From assembly GCA_016719405.1 (NCBI GenBank), contig JADJZE010000001.1, forward strand, positions 977,178 to 1,041,177: a stretch of DNA of 64,000 nucleotides, read 5' to 3'. Numbering within the stretch: position 1 is the first letter of the stretch; each line of letters opens with the position of its first letter. Below the pieces are notes generated by a model. That model saw only the letters and a list, made by a program, of their open reading frames with translations, ran no database searches and was not told where the DNA came from. The translations under genes and the position numbers were made by a program. Source of the DNA: Candidatus Aalborgicola lynettensis. GTDB taxonomy: Bacteria; Pseudomonadota; Gammaproteobacteria; Burkholderiales; Burkholderiaceae_C. Below, one piece after another: positions 28,020-36,606 of the stretch.

Positions 28020-28772
28020 TCAGGCAGAAGCCTCGCTTACCTCAACGAACTCGTCACCATTCTCGGCAGCAACTGCTTTAACTACATCATCCACAGCATT
28101 GGCACGTCCCTCCAAGATCGCATCAGCAATGCCGCGTGCATACAACGTAACAGCCTTGGATGAATCGTCGTTACCCGGAATAACGTAATCAATACCTTCT
28201 GGTGAGTGATTCGAGTCAACCACGCCAATCAAAGGAATGCCGAGCTTGCGCGCCTCAGCAATGGCAATCTTGTGATAACCAACGTCAATCACAAAAATCG
28301 CATCAGGCAAAGCATTCATATCCTGAATGCCACCAATATCTTTTTCCAACTTAGCCAACTCACGGGCGAACATGAGCTGCTCTTTTTTGCTCATACTCTC
28401 AAGACCAGATTCTTGCTGCGCCTTCATCTCCTTCAAACGTTTGATGGATGTCTTGACAGTTTTGAAATTGGTCAACATACCGCCTAACCAACGCTGATCA
28501 ACAAAAGGAACCCCTGCGCGCTGCGCCTCTACCGCAACGATCTCGCGCGCTTGGCGCTTGGTTCCAACCATCAAAATCGTCCCCCGCTTGGCGGTCAACT
28601 GCCGCACAAACTTGGCCGCATCCTGAAACATGGGAAGCGACTTTTCCAAATTGATAATGTGGATTTTATTGCGATGGCCGAAAATAAACGGCGCCATCTT
28701 TGGATTCCAGAAACGAGTTTGGTGTCCAAAGTGAACACCAGCCTCCAACATTTCGCGCATGGTAACTGCCAT
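28020..28772 (-). CDS. rpsB: 30S ribosomal protein S2
   Basis: 250 residues. Typical start MAVTMREMLEAGVHFGHQTR and the motifs WNPKMAPFIFGHRNKIHIIN, FVDQRWLGGMLTNFKTVKTS and the C-terminal GIPLIGVVDSNHSPEGIDYV, which identify S2. It is the first gene of the minus-strand cluster; its promoter region is at about 28919-28947 and leaves a leader of roughly 140 nt, which may carry the known S2 autoregulation. Confidence 0.98.
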   Translation of the reverse strand: MAVTMREMLEAGVHFGHQTRFWNPKMAPFIFGHRNKIHIINLEKSLPMFQDAAKFVRQLTAKRGTILMVGTKRQAREIVAVEAQRAGVPFVDQRWLGGMLTNFKTVKTSIKRLKEMKAQQESGLESMSKKEQLMFARELAKLEKDIGGIQDMNALPDAIFVIDVGYHKIAIAEARKLGIPLIGVVDSNHSPEGIDYVIPGNDDSSKAVTLYARGIADAILEGRANAVDDVVKAVAAENGDEFVEVSEASA

Positions 28773-28918
28773 AAAAACTCCAAAAGGTTAGATCTAAAAT
28801 TCAGCCCACTGATCGACCACATCGAGGAATACATTTCCCGCGCGATCAACACCTTGTCGAGGCCGATTTGCGATTGAATTGCAGATGAAGCGTAAATACC
28901 ACCTGCAAAGCCTGTCAA

Positions 28919-28947
28919 TTATAACATGGCCACTGCATCTGCCAGAC
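28919..28947 (-). promoter_or_regulatory. Probable promoter of the rpsB cluster
   Basis: A perfect TATAAT -10 element (28924-28919, minus strand) lies 17 bp from a weak -35, TCTGGC (28947-28942). It is in the right place for rpsB. No gene was recognised between 28950 and 29058. Confidence 0.5.
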
Positions 28948-29058
28948 CCTGAAACATTGGCCATAGATCCTGATTACCTTGGTCGGACTCTCGCCGCGCA
29001 GATGCAGCGCAGTTACGGCGCACTCACCACGGTACGGCCAGGGCATCGCACATTGGAT

Positions 29059-30993
29059 TCAGCCCAGCAAGGTCTTCACCTGGGCCTGCAACTCCAGAGG
29101 CGTCACAGCTGCCAACGGCATGGGGGCGCCCACGTTCAAGCCCACGCGGCTGAACGCGCCCCGGCGGAAAGGCCGCACCATGGCGCCGCCCTGCTCCACC
29201 CGGCTAAAGAACGAGCCCCACAGGTTGGTCAGCGCCATGGGCACCACCTGCACCGCCGTGCCTTGCTGTGTGGTGCGCTCCAAAATTTTCATGATGCCGC
29301 CCTTGAACTCTTGCACCGTGCCGTCGCGGGTGATGCCGCCTTCGGGGAAGATGCACAACAGGTCGCCCTCTTTCAACACTTTGGCAGCGGCGTCAAAAGC
29401 GGCCTCGTAGGCGGTAGGGTCTTCGGCGCGCGGGGCGATGGGAATGGCCTTGCCCAGGCGGAACAACCAGCCCAGCACCGGCACTTTAAAAATGCGGTGG
29501 TCCATGATGAAGTAAATAGGCCGTGGGCTGGCCGCCATCAGCAAAATGGCATCGACAAAACTCACGTGGTTGCACACCAAAATGGCTGCGCCTTCGGTGG
29601 GGATGTGCTCATCGTTGCGCACCTGAAAGCGGTACACAAAGTGGGACAGCATCCAGGCCACGAAGCGCAACAGGTACTCGGGCACCAGCATGAAGATGTA
29701 AAACGCCACCACCGCGTTGGCAATGCCGGTGAACAAGAAGATTTGCGGAATGGTGAAGCCGCTTTTGAGCAAAGCGCCCGCAATCACCGAACTGCCAATC
29801 ATGAACAGCGCATTCAAAATATTGTTGGCCGCGATGATGCGCGCGCGGTGCGTGGGCTGGCTGCGCAACTGAATCAGCGCATACATGGGCACGCTGTACA
29901 AACCGGCAAACAGGCTCAGCAGCGCCAGGTCCATTAGCACGCGCCAATGGGCTGGTTGCGCCAGGAAGGCGGCCACGTCCATCACCGGCACCGCGGGCAA
30001 GCCGTTAGATGCCAGGTACAGGTCCACCGCAAACACGCTCATGCCAATGGCGCCCAGGGGCACCAAACCAATTTCGACATGGCGGCGGCTCAGCACCTCG
30101 CACAAGAGCGAGCCGGTGCCGATGCCGATGGAGAACACCACCAGCAACAGCGAGGCCACTTTGGCATCGCCATGCAGCACCTCTTTGGCAAAGCTGGGGA
30201 ACTGGCTCAGAAACACGGCACCAAAAAACCACATCCAGCTGATGCCCAGCAGCGAGCGGAATACCACCAAGTTGCCATGCGCTAACTTGAGGTTGCGCAG
30301 GGTTTCGGTGACGGGGTTCCAGTTGATGGTCAAGCCCGGATCGGTTGCCGGTGCCGGGGGGATATAGCCCGCCACCAAGCGCCCCACAATGGCCAGGCCG
30401 ACACAGGCAATCGCCACAGTCTCATGGCCAATATCAGGAATGGCCACCAGCAGGCCGCCCACCACGTTGCCCATCAAAATGGCCACAAAGGTGCCCATCT
30501 CCACCATGCCGTTGCCACCCGTCAGTTCCCGCTCGTTGAGCACCTGCGGCAACAGCGCAAACTTGACCGGGCCAAACAGCGTGGAGTGCACACCCATCAA
30601 GAAGGTGCACAAAAGCAAAACCACCACCTGATCGGTCACAAAGCCCCAGGCCGCAATCGCCATGATGGCGATCTCCAGGTTCTTAACAAAACGAATCATC
30701 ACCGTTTTGTCGTACTTGTCGGTCAACTGCCCGGCCGTGGCCGAGAACAGCAAAAACGGCAGAATAAACAAGGCACCAATCACCAGCCCCGCCATGGCTG
30801 GTGGCAGCCAGCCCACGCTGAGCTGGTAGGTGACCATCACGGTAAAGGCAAACTTGAACAGGTTGTCATTGGCCGCACCCGCGAACTGCGTCCAGAAAAA
30901 CGGTGCAAATCGGCGCTGGCCCAGCAAGGCAAACTGGTTGGGGTGCGCGTGGGGGTCGGTGGCAGGCGCGGTACCGGTGGAATGGGTCGTCAT
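29059..30993 (-). CDS. MFS transporter fused to a PlsC-type acyltransferase
   Basis: About 644 residues from the ATG at 30993, which has an AGAGGAAA ribosome-binding site. Residues about 20-420 form a 12-helix major-facilitator domain like the lysophospholipid flippase LplT (FFWTQFAGAANDNLFKFAFT, SATAGQLTDKYDKTVMIRF, LMGVHSTLFGPVKFALLPQV). The C-terminal ~200 residues are a 1-acylglycerol-3-phosphate acyltransferase domain with the NHVSFVDA form of the HX4D motif and the FPEGGITRDG block. The fusion suggests uptake and re-acylation of lysophospholipids in one protein. Unlike LplT-Aas systems there is no AMP-binding (acyl-ACP synthetase) domain. Confidence 0.88.
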   Translation of the reverse strand: MTTHSTGTAPATDPHAHPNQFALLGQRRFAPFFWTQFAGAANDNLFKFAFTVMVTYQLSVGWLPPAMAGLVIGALFILPFLLFSATAGQLTDKYDKTVMIRFVKNLEIAIMAIAAWGFVTDQVVVLLLCTFLMGVHSTLFGPVKFALLPQVLNERELTGGNGMVEMGTFVAILMGNVVGGLLVAIPDIGHETVAIACVGLAIVGRLVAGYIPPAPATDPGLTINWNPVTETLRNLKLAHGNLVVFRSLLGISWMWFFGAVFLSQFPSFAKEVLHGDAKVASLLLVVFSIGIGTGSLLCEVLSRRHVEIGLVPLGAIGMSVFAVDLYLASNGLPAVPVMDVAAFLAQPAHWRVLMDLALLSLFAGLYSVPMYALIQLRSQPTHRARIIAANNILNALFMIGSSVIAGALLKSGFTIPQIFLFTGIANAVVAFYIFMLVPEYLLRFVAWMLSHFVYRFQVRNDEHIPTEGAAILVCNHVSFVDAILLMAASPRPIYFIMDHRIFKVPVLGWLFRLGKAIPIAPRAEDPTAYEAAFDAAAKVLKEGDLLCIFPEGGITRDGTVQEFKGGIMKILERTTQQGTAVQVVPMALTNLWGSFFSRVEQGGAMVRPFRRGAFSRVGLNVGAPMPLAAVTPLELQAQVKTLLG

Positions 30994-31021
30994 GGTGTTT
31001 CCTCTTACCTCTTTTTTGAAC

Positions 31022-31864
31022 TCAAGCACGCACTGCACCGTGCTGCCCAAGCCGGGCGTGGGCGCCATTGTGCATGAGGGCAATGACAGGCCACGCCGCC
31101 ATGGCAGCACACACATGCTTGAGGCTGTGGCCCGACACCTGCCCCTGCGTGAATTCAAACACGTGGTGGTCTCCCAGCTCCAACAGTTTGGCCACCGTGT
31201 ACCAGGCGATCACCACGCCCAAGGGCAGCCCCGAAGTACCGGCCAGCGGGCGGCGCAGCGCCATGGCCAGCACCAGCAACATACCCCCGCCCTGCAGCAC
31301 CGACCAGGGCAACAAGTTGGCGCTGTGCTGCCACACCAGCACCGCCAGCGGGCCCGCCACCAGCACGGTGGCAGCTACCACCACGCCAGCGCGCGCACTC
31401 AGCCGCTCGGCCACCGCCAGGCCCGTGAGCCCGGCAAACGCCAGCACCATGCCCAAACGGTCCACGGCCAGCGACGCATCACCGGGCTGCAGGTGGTACA
31501 GCGCAGAACACAGCGCCGTGACCAACAAGCCGCCGAAAAATACACCCACCAGGCTGCGGGTGGTGCCTGCAGCGTGGCCCCGCAGGCCCACCAGCCCCCA
31601 GATGCCCATGAGGGCAAACGCCAGATTGCTCAGCACATCCATCGCACAGGGCACGCCCCACAGGGTGCGCTGGTCGGCAAAGGCGTGGTAGTGGGCGTGT
31701 TGCGACACGTGGGGGCCAACACAGGCCAACAGCAGCGCCAGCAACAAGGCGACCAACAGGCCAGCCTCCGCGCGGGACACTGGGGTTGCACATAGTTTGA
31801 AGTTTGGAGTGTGGATAGGGGTTAGAGCAGATGGGGGCGTGGCGGAGGAGGCGGATCGGTTCAT
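31022..31864 (-). CDS. CREST-superfamily multi-pass membrane protein (alkaline-ceramidase-like)
   Basis: 280 residues with about seven hydrophobic segments after a ~30-residue soluble start. The conserved polar residues expected of the CREST hydrolase superfamily (alkaline ceramidases, PAQR, Per1) are visible: SALYH (120-124), Asp135 in AVDRL, and two His in SGHSLKHVCAAM near the C-terminus. These would bind a metal inside the membrane. The substrate is unknown, though lipid amide hydrolysis is the family theme. It is divergent from the XRE regulator gene, with a 114-bp AT-rich intergenic region, and follows a lipid acyltransferase fusion on the other side. I am confident of the membrane topology, less of the enzymatic call. 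Confidence 0.7.
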   Translation of the reverse strand: MNRSASSATPPSALTPIHTPNFKLCATPVSRAEAGLLVALLLALLLACVGPHVSQHAHYHAFADQRTLWGVPCAMDVLSNLAFALMGIWGLVGLRGHAAGTTRSLVGVFFGGLLVTALCSALYHLQPGDASLAVDRLGMVLAFAGLTGLAVAERLSARAGVVVAATVLVAGPLAVLVWQHSANLLPWSVLQGGGMLLVLAMALRRPLAGTSGLPLGVVIAWYTVAKLLELGDHHVFEFTQGQVSGHSLKHVCAAMAAWPVIALMHNGAHARLGQHGAVRA

Positions 31865-31978
31865 AGAAAACTCCAGGGGGTGAAGATGCCTTGCAGTGTG
31901 AACCGGTCAGTGCCAATTGGTATCAAATATCAATACAGTGTATATTTTAGGTACACAAAGTATCATTTACAAATACCC

Positions 31979-32710
31979 ATGAGCACCACCGCCGACCTGG
32001 TTACCGCCATCAAAAAGGAACTGAAAGCCGCTCACATGACCTATGCCGACTTGGCGGTGGCCCTGGGCATGGCCGAATCCAGCGTCAAGCGCATGCTGGC
32101 CAAGGGCGATATGCCGCTATCGCGCATCGACGCCATGTGCCGCGCGCTCAAGCTCGACTTTGCCGATCTGGCGCGCCGCGTGGCCGACACCCAACCCCTG
32201 CTGGCCGAGCTGACGCAAGAGCAGGAACGCGCGGTGGTGGCCGACAAAAAACTGCTGCTGGTGGCCATTTGCGTGCTGAGCCAATGGACGCTGGAGCAAA
32301 TCGTGGCCAGCTACCGGCTGAACGAAGCTGAGTGCGTGCGCTACCTGGCGCAACTGGACCGCATTGGCATCATCGAACTGCGCCCGCTCAACCGCTACCG
32401 CCTCAAACTGGCCAAGGCTTTCCGTTGGCGGCCGCATGGCCCGGTGATGGACTACTTTCGCGACCACGCCATGATGGACTACTTCTCGGGCGGGTTTAAC
32501 GGCAATGGCGAAGGCCTGCTCCTGGTACACGGCTCGGTCAGCCGCGGCCTGGCACCCTCATTTTTGGAGCGCATGCAGCGCGTAGCCCAAGACTTTGCCC
32601 AACAACACCTCGCCGACCAGAAGCTGTCCGAGACCGAACGCGAAGGTTACACCCTGCTCCTGGCCATGCGCAGCTGGGAATTTGAGGCCTTTGCGGCCTT
32701 GCGGCGGTGA
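31979..32710 (+). CDS. XRE-family helix-turn-helix regulator with C-terminal effector domain
   Basis: About 243 residues from the ATG at 31979; a longer open frame upstream is AT-rich and not protein-like. Residues 6-65 form a lambda-repressor-like HTH (MTYADLAVALGMAESSVKRM). The remaining ~170 residues (LTQEQERAVVADKKLLLVAI to WEFEAFAALRR) are a mixed alpha/beta region I do not recognise. The upstream 31865-31978 region holds an imperfect dyad GTGTA...TACAC (31939-31957) and TATCAAATATCAATAC, possible operators shared with the divergent CREST gene. Confidence 0.8.
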   Translation: MSTTADLVTAIKKELKAAHMTYADLAVALGMAESSVKRMLAKGDMPLSRIDAMCRALKLDFADLARRVADTQPLLAELTQEQERAVVADKKLLLVAICVLSQWTLEQIVASYRLNEAECVRYLAQLDRIGIIELRPLNRYRLKLAKAFRWRPHGPVMDYFRDHAMMDYFSGGFNGNGEGLLLVHGSVSRGLAPSFLERMQRVAQDFAQQHLADQKLSETEREGYTLLLAMRSWEFEAFAALRR

Positions 32711-32716
32711 GGCCCG

Positions 32717-34027
32717 CTACCGAAACTGCGCCACCATCGCTGCCGCCAGTTTCCTAAACTCCTGCGAAAACTGCTCCCCCTGCGTAGCCGCTTGCCAAAA
32801 ATCCGCTGCCGCCCCCCGAATGGACTCGCTCGCAAACGACAAATCCACATCAAACGGCGCATAGTCGCCCTGCCCCACCATCGGGTCAGGTTTCCAGCGC
32901 ATGGGCAGCATGTCAAACACCGGCGCCCACTTGAAGTTGCCAGACACCAGTTCGGCCAGCGTCTGCCCTTGCGCAAAGAGGCCGGCATTGCCGGAGTGCA
33001 TATCCGTATTGCCGATCAAACGACCAAATTGCAGCATCGCGTGCGCCAGGTCCGCATCCTTGGCGCTTAAGCGTTTCTGGCGCGCCAATGCATCGCAGGT
33101 CAGCGCCCAATTGCCATAAGGCCCCTTGACAAAAGCGGCGTGCGCTTCGCCAACCGACACCACATGCTGCCGGCCATCGGTGCCGCAGCGATCAAACCGT
33201 TTGCTCAACAGATAGGTGCGCGCGTCAGTCTGAACAATATGACTGGGTGCCGCGTCGTACCCGTGGCGATTCAAGATCAGGCTGCTCAACGCCTCGGCGC
33301 ACAGCAAGTCACTCCAGCGGTCACCAAAGGGCGTTCTTTTGGGCGGGGAAAACTTCACCAGGTAGGACGCGCCATCATCTCCGCGCACCGGAAACTTGGG
33401 TTGTTCACCGCCTGCCGACGACCCGACAGGCAAGGTCCTGGCCACGTCCTGCGACAGGGCATCCAACACCGCGCCCGGCGCCGCCAAAGAAATGACGCGA
33501 ATCGCAGGCTTGTTGGCAATCGCCCCCAGCAAAAGGGCCCCCGGCGCGTCGTGGGTATGCAAGGCTGCCAAGAGCACCGCATGCGTATCCCAGGTTTCGG
33601 GGTTGGATGCCAGTTGCTGGCCGCTCAAGCGCTGGGCCAGAATCCGGCCCAAAAATCCTTGCGCACGCAAGCCCGACAAGTACCACGGCAGGGGGTGGTT
33701 GGGCAGTGGCGTGTAAATCTCATTCACTCCCTCTGCTTGCACATGCACCTGCGATTGCGCCAGAAAATTCAAGGTTCCCACACGCTGGGCCATGCCATCC
33801 TCCCCCACCCGCCAAATGGGTTGCTGCGAGGGATGCGTTCCAATGGGATGTGCCACGGCATACCGCGTGCGCTTGCCAGCACCCAAGGTGATCAATTCAT
33901 CGGACAGCCCGCTCAGGATGCGCGACATGGTCGGCTGGCTGACCCGCAGCGATGCACGAATGTCTGCCGAACTGGCCGCACCGCGCGCGGTCAAAAATTC
34001 CAAAGCAAGTCGCTCCTGAGCCATCAT
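32717..34027 (-). CDS. yjjJ: HTH-HipA fusion, YjjJ-type toxin-like kinase
   Basis: 436 residues, close to E. coli YjjJ. The N-terminal ~55 residues are a winged-helix-like DNA-binding region (VSQPTMSRILSGLSDELITL). The rest is a HipA-family Ser/Thr kinase: SSAGGEQPKFPVRG (P-loop-like), YLVKFSPP, YLLSKRFDR, the catalytic loop GNTDMHSGNAGL and the metal loop APVFDMLPMRW. HipA enzymes phosphorylate glutamyl-tRNA synthetase or related targets to halt growth. Here the antitoxin-like HTH is fused to the kinase, so no separate HipB is needed. Four CTATTC/GAATAG repeats lie directly upstream and are candidate operators. It is convergent with the XRE gene (6 bp apart). Confidence 0.88.
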   Translation of the reverse strand: MMAQERLALEFLTARGAASSADIRASLRVSQPTMSRILSGLSDELITLGAGKRTRYAVAHPIGTHPSQQPIWRVGEDGMAQRVGTLNFLAQSQVHVQAEGVNEIYTPLPNHPLPWYLSGLRAQGFLGRILAQRLSGQQLASNPETWDTHAVLLAALHTHDAPGALLLGAIANKPAIRVISLAAPGAVLDALSQDVARTLPVGSSAGGEQPKFPVRGDDGASYLVKFSPPKRTPFGDRWSDLLCAEALSSLILNRHGYDAAPSHIVQTDARTYLLSKRFDRCGTDGRQHVVSVGEAHAAFVKGPYGNWALTCDALARQKRLSAKDADLAHAMLQFGRLIGNTDMHSGNAGLFAQGQTLAELVSGNFKWAPVFDMLPMRWKPDPMVGQGDYAPFDVDLSFASESIRGAAADFWQAATQGEQFSQEFRKLAAAMVAQFR

Positions 34028-34028
34028 A

Positions 34029-34107
34029 TGAATAGAATCAATTTTTCAATAGTCTTTCTATTTCAACAGCTTACACCTCATTTGAATAGTACGTGAATAG
34101 AATAAAT
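34029..34107. promoter_or_regulatory. GAATAG-repeat cluster upstream of yjjJ
   Basis: TGAATAGAAT at 34029-34038, its inverse-like CTTTCTATTTCAA near 34053-34065, and TTTGAATAGTACGTGAATAG then AATAAAT at 34081-34107. The repeats sit just before the start of the HTH-kinase gene, so autoregulation is the simplest explanation. Confidence 0.5.
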
Positions 34108-34201
34108 CGAACGCTCAGGCAATCCCCCCACATGCTTCCCTCCTGAAAAAACACGGTCAAACCCGCTTTGGGGCTCTATAACCCCACGACGGCCATGGTT
34201 T

Positions 34202-34236
34202 AGTTAAATCAATCGTTTGATTTAACTCGCTACAAT
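34202..34236 (+). promoter_or_regulatory. Perfect dyad operator and -10 element of the tetR-efflux operon
   Basis: AGTTAAATCAA (34202-34212) and TTGATTTAACT (34217-34227) are perfect inverted arms with a TCGT spacer, a typical TetR-family operator. TACAAT at 34231-34236 fits a -10 element; transcription would then start at about 34243, immediately before the ATG at 34245. Confidence 0.75.
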
Positions 34237-34244
34237 CCTGATCC

Positions 34245-34976
34245 ATGTCAAATCCCCCCACCGCCGCCGCCCACCCCCAACCGCTGCGCAGCGATGGTGC
34301 CGAGGCCCGCGCGCGCCTGCTGGAAGCCGCATTGGCCCTGTTTGCCGAAAAGGGCTTTGCCAAAACATCCACGCGCGAAATTGCGCAGGCCGCGCAGGTC
34401 AACGTGGCGTCCATCGCCTACTACTTTGGCGACAAGGCTGGCCTGTACCGCGCCGTATGGATGGACCCGCGTTGCAACCCCGACGTGTGGGACCCGGCCC
34501 TCAACGGCGAGCCCATCAGCCTGGAGCAGGCCATTACCTGCACGCTGCGCAGCTTTGTGGAGCCCATCAAACAGGGCCCGCTGATGCAGCAGTGCATGAA
34601 GATGCACTTTCGCGAGATGCTGGAGCCCACCGGCGTGTGGCAGGAAGAAATTGACACCCACATCAAACCCGCCCACCTGGCGCTGGTCGATGTGTTGTGC
34701 CGCCACCTGGGCCTACCCGCTGCCGATGACGCCATCCACCGCCTGGGCTTTTCCATTGCCGGGCTGGGCATCATGCTGCACGTGGGCAGCGACGTGATCA
34801 ACGCGGTACGGCCCCAGTTGCTGGCATCCAGCGACGCACTTGACACCTATGGCGGCCAGTTGGTGCACTACGCCATGGCGCTAGTGGATGCGGAGGCCCG
34901 CCGCCGCGCCGCGTGCCCAACCCCACCTGCCACCGCGCCCACCCCATTACCCTCGCCCACCGGCCTAGCCCACTGA
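34245..34976 (+). CDS. TetR/AcrR-family repressor (CecR-like) of the efflux operon
   Basis: 243 residues. The N-terminal HTH covers about 15-65 (ARLLEAALALFAEKGFAKTS, NVASIAYYFGDKAGLYRAVW); the C-terminal ligand domain has the DUF1956/CecR look (LVDVLCRHLGLPAADDAIHR, FSIAGLGIMLHVGSDVI). It is the first gene of an operon with an outer-membrane factor, a membrane-fusion protein and an RND pump, and probably represses them through the perfect dyad upstream. No Shine-Dalgarno is seen and the predicted transcription start is at the ATG, so the mRNA may be leaderless. Confidence 0.92.
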   Translation: MSNPPTAAAHPQPLRSDGAEARARLLEAALALFAEKGFAKTSTREIAQAAQVNVASIAYYFGDKAGLYRAVWMDPRCNPDVWDPALNGEPISLEQAITCTLRSFVEPIKQGPLMQQCMKMHFREMLEPTGVWQEEIDTHIKPAHLALVDVLCRHLGLPAADDAIHRLGFSIAGLGIMLHVGSDVINAVRPQLLASSDALDTYGGQLVHYAMALVDAEARRRAACPTPPATAPTPLPSPTGLAH

Positions 34977-34998
34977 TTGCACCACTGAGTTCACCACC

Positions 34999-36552
34999 AT
35001 GATGAAGCCGCCTTTACTTCCTGTACCGCAATTGCCGGGCTTACGCCCACTTATGCCCACCGTTGCTGTCATGGCCGCCATCGCCCTCTCAGGCTGTGCC
35101 GGTTTTATGCCCCCGCCCCAGGTCGCCGTGGAGGTGGCGCCGCAATGGCAGGCGCCGCTGCCGCACCAGGGCACAGTGAACGCGCTGACCGACTGGTGGC
35201 AGCAACACGGCGACCCGGTGCTGGTGGACCTGATTGCCGCCGCACAGCGCGCCAGCCCCAGCGTGTCGCAAGCGGCTACGCGTATTACCGAGGCCCGGGT
35301 GGAGCAGACCTCGGTCACGTCCGCATTCACACCCCAGCTCAGTGCGCAATACGGCGCCAGCCGGGGCGTGGCACTGCCGGGCGCTGCGGTCACTACCAGC
35401 CAGCAAATCGGTTTGCAGGCCAGTTGGGAGGTGGACCTGATCGGCAAAGGCCGCGCCCTGAACAGCGCCAGCCAGGCCCACCTGGAGAGCAGCCGCGCCC
35501 AGTGGCATGACGCGCGGGTGTCGGTGGCGGCAGAAGTGGCCACGCTGTACTACGGCCTGGCCAACTGCCAGCAACTGCTGGCGCTGACCCAGCGCGATGC
35601 CCAGTCGCGCAGCGAGACAGCGCGCCTGACCGAACTCTCGGCCCGCGCCGGTTTTGTGGCCCCGGCCATGGCGGCCATGGCGCGCGCCAGTGCGGCGGAC
35701 GGCAACAGCCGCAGCACCCAGCAGGCCGCACGCTGCGACACGCAGGTCAAAGGGCTGGTGGCACTGACCGGTTTGGCCGAACCCGATTTAAGACAAAAAG
35801 TGGCCTCTGCGCGCGTGGGGCAAGCGCAGGCAGCTAGCATTTCTATAGCAGGCATTCCGGCACAAACCATCACCCAGCGCCCCGATGTGTTTACCGCCGA
35901 GCGTGGTGTGGTGATTGGCAGCGTGGCCGTGGGTGTGGCCAAGGCCGACCGCCTGCCGCGCCTGAGCCTCAATGGTTCGATTGCAGGCGCCCGCGTGAAT
36001 ACCGGCGGTGCCGACACCGAAGGCACCACCTGGTCGTTCGGACCACTGGCGCTCACCATCCCGCTGTTTGACAGCGGCCTGCGCGTCGCCAAGGTTGAAG
36101 CCAGCAAGGCCGCCTACGACACCGCCGTACTCACCTACCAGGCCACCGTGCGCCAAGCCGTGCGCGAGGTGGAGGAAGCACTGGTCACCCTGCGCAGCAC
36201 CCAAGACCGCAATGGCGACGCCGAAGTGGCCGCCAAGGGCTACGCCGAGTCGCTGGCCGCCACCCAGGCACGCTTTGACCAAGGCCTGGCCAACCTGGTG
36301 GAACTGGAAGACGCCCGGCGCAACGCCTTGGCCACCGAGTCGGCCCTGCTGGCGCTGCACCTGGAGCGCCAGCAAGCGTGGATTGCCTTGTACCGCGCAG
36401 TGGGCGGTGGGTTTGAACCCAGCAAAGCACAGGCTGACGACACCGCCATGCCAACCGCAACGCCTCCTGCAATAGCTACCGTGACAGCCACCAACGCTGC
36501 GCCATCCACGCCCACGACCAACCTTGCGCCTCCACTGGCACAGAACCGTTGA
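34999..36552 (+). CDS. NodT-type outer-membrane efflux lipoprotein (TolC family)
   Basis: 517 residues. A lipoprotein signal peptide ends in the lipobox ALSGC (Cys33). Two TolC-like repeats of long helices follow (QVAVEVAPQWQAPLP, ASPSVSQAATRITEARVEQT, TLYYGLANCQQLL, RLPRLSLNGSIAGARV). It would form the outer-membrane duct of the RND pump encoded downstream. A copy of the dispersed repeat is fused in frame at 35821-35852 and reads AQAASISIA between the two halves. The C-terminal tail after about residue 475 is Ala/Thr/Pro low complexity. It is 22 nt downstream of tetR. Confidence 0.93.
   Translation: MMKPPLLPVPQLPGLRPLMPTVAVMAAIALSGCAGFMPPPQVAVEVAPQWQAPLPHQGTVNALTDWWQQHGDPVLVDLIAAAQRASPSVSQAATRITEARVEQTSVTSAFTPQLSAQYGASRGVALPGAAVTTSQQIGLQASWEVDLIGKGRALNSASQAHLESSRAQWHDARVSVAAEVATLYYGLANCQQLLALTQRDAQSRSETARLTELSARAGFVAPAMAAMARASAADGNSRSTQQAARCDTQVKGLVALTGLAEPDLRQKVASARVGQAQAASISIAGIPAQTITQRPDVFTAERGVVIGSVAVGVAKADRLPRLSLNGSIAGARVNTGGADTEGTTWSFGPLALTIPLFDSGLRVAKVEASKAAYDTAVLTYQATVRQAVREVEEALVTLRSTQDRNGDAEVAAKGYAESLAATQARFDQGLANLVELEDARRNALATESALLALHLERQQAWIALYRAVGGGFEPSKAQADDTAMPTATPPAIATVTATNAAPSTPTTNLAPPLAQNR
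35821..35852 (+). repeat. Dispersed repeat copy inside the outer-membrane factor gene
   Basis: CAAGCGCAGGCAGCTAGCAT followed by TTCTATAGCAGG, translated in frame as AQAASISIAG. Confidence 0.75.
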
Positions 36553-36606
36553 TCTCCCATTAGCCCCCAAGTGCCCCGACTTTTTCATCCCACACCCCCC
36601 AACGCC

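Noticed and set aside
36469..36500. A further repeat copy at the end of the outer-membrane factor gene
   Set aside because: Only the short ATAGCTACC core half is present, without the conserved GCGCA flank.
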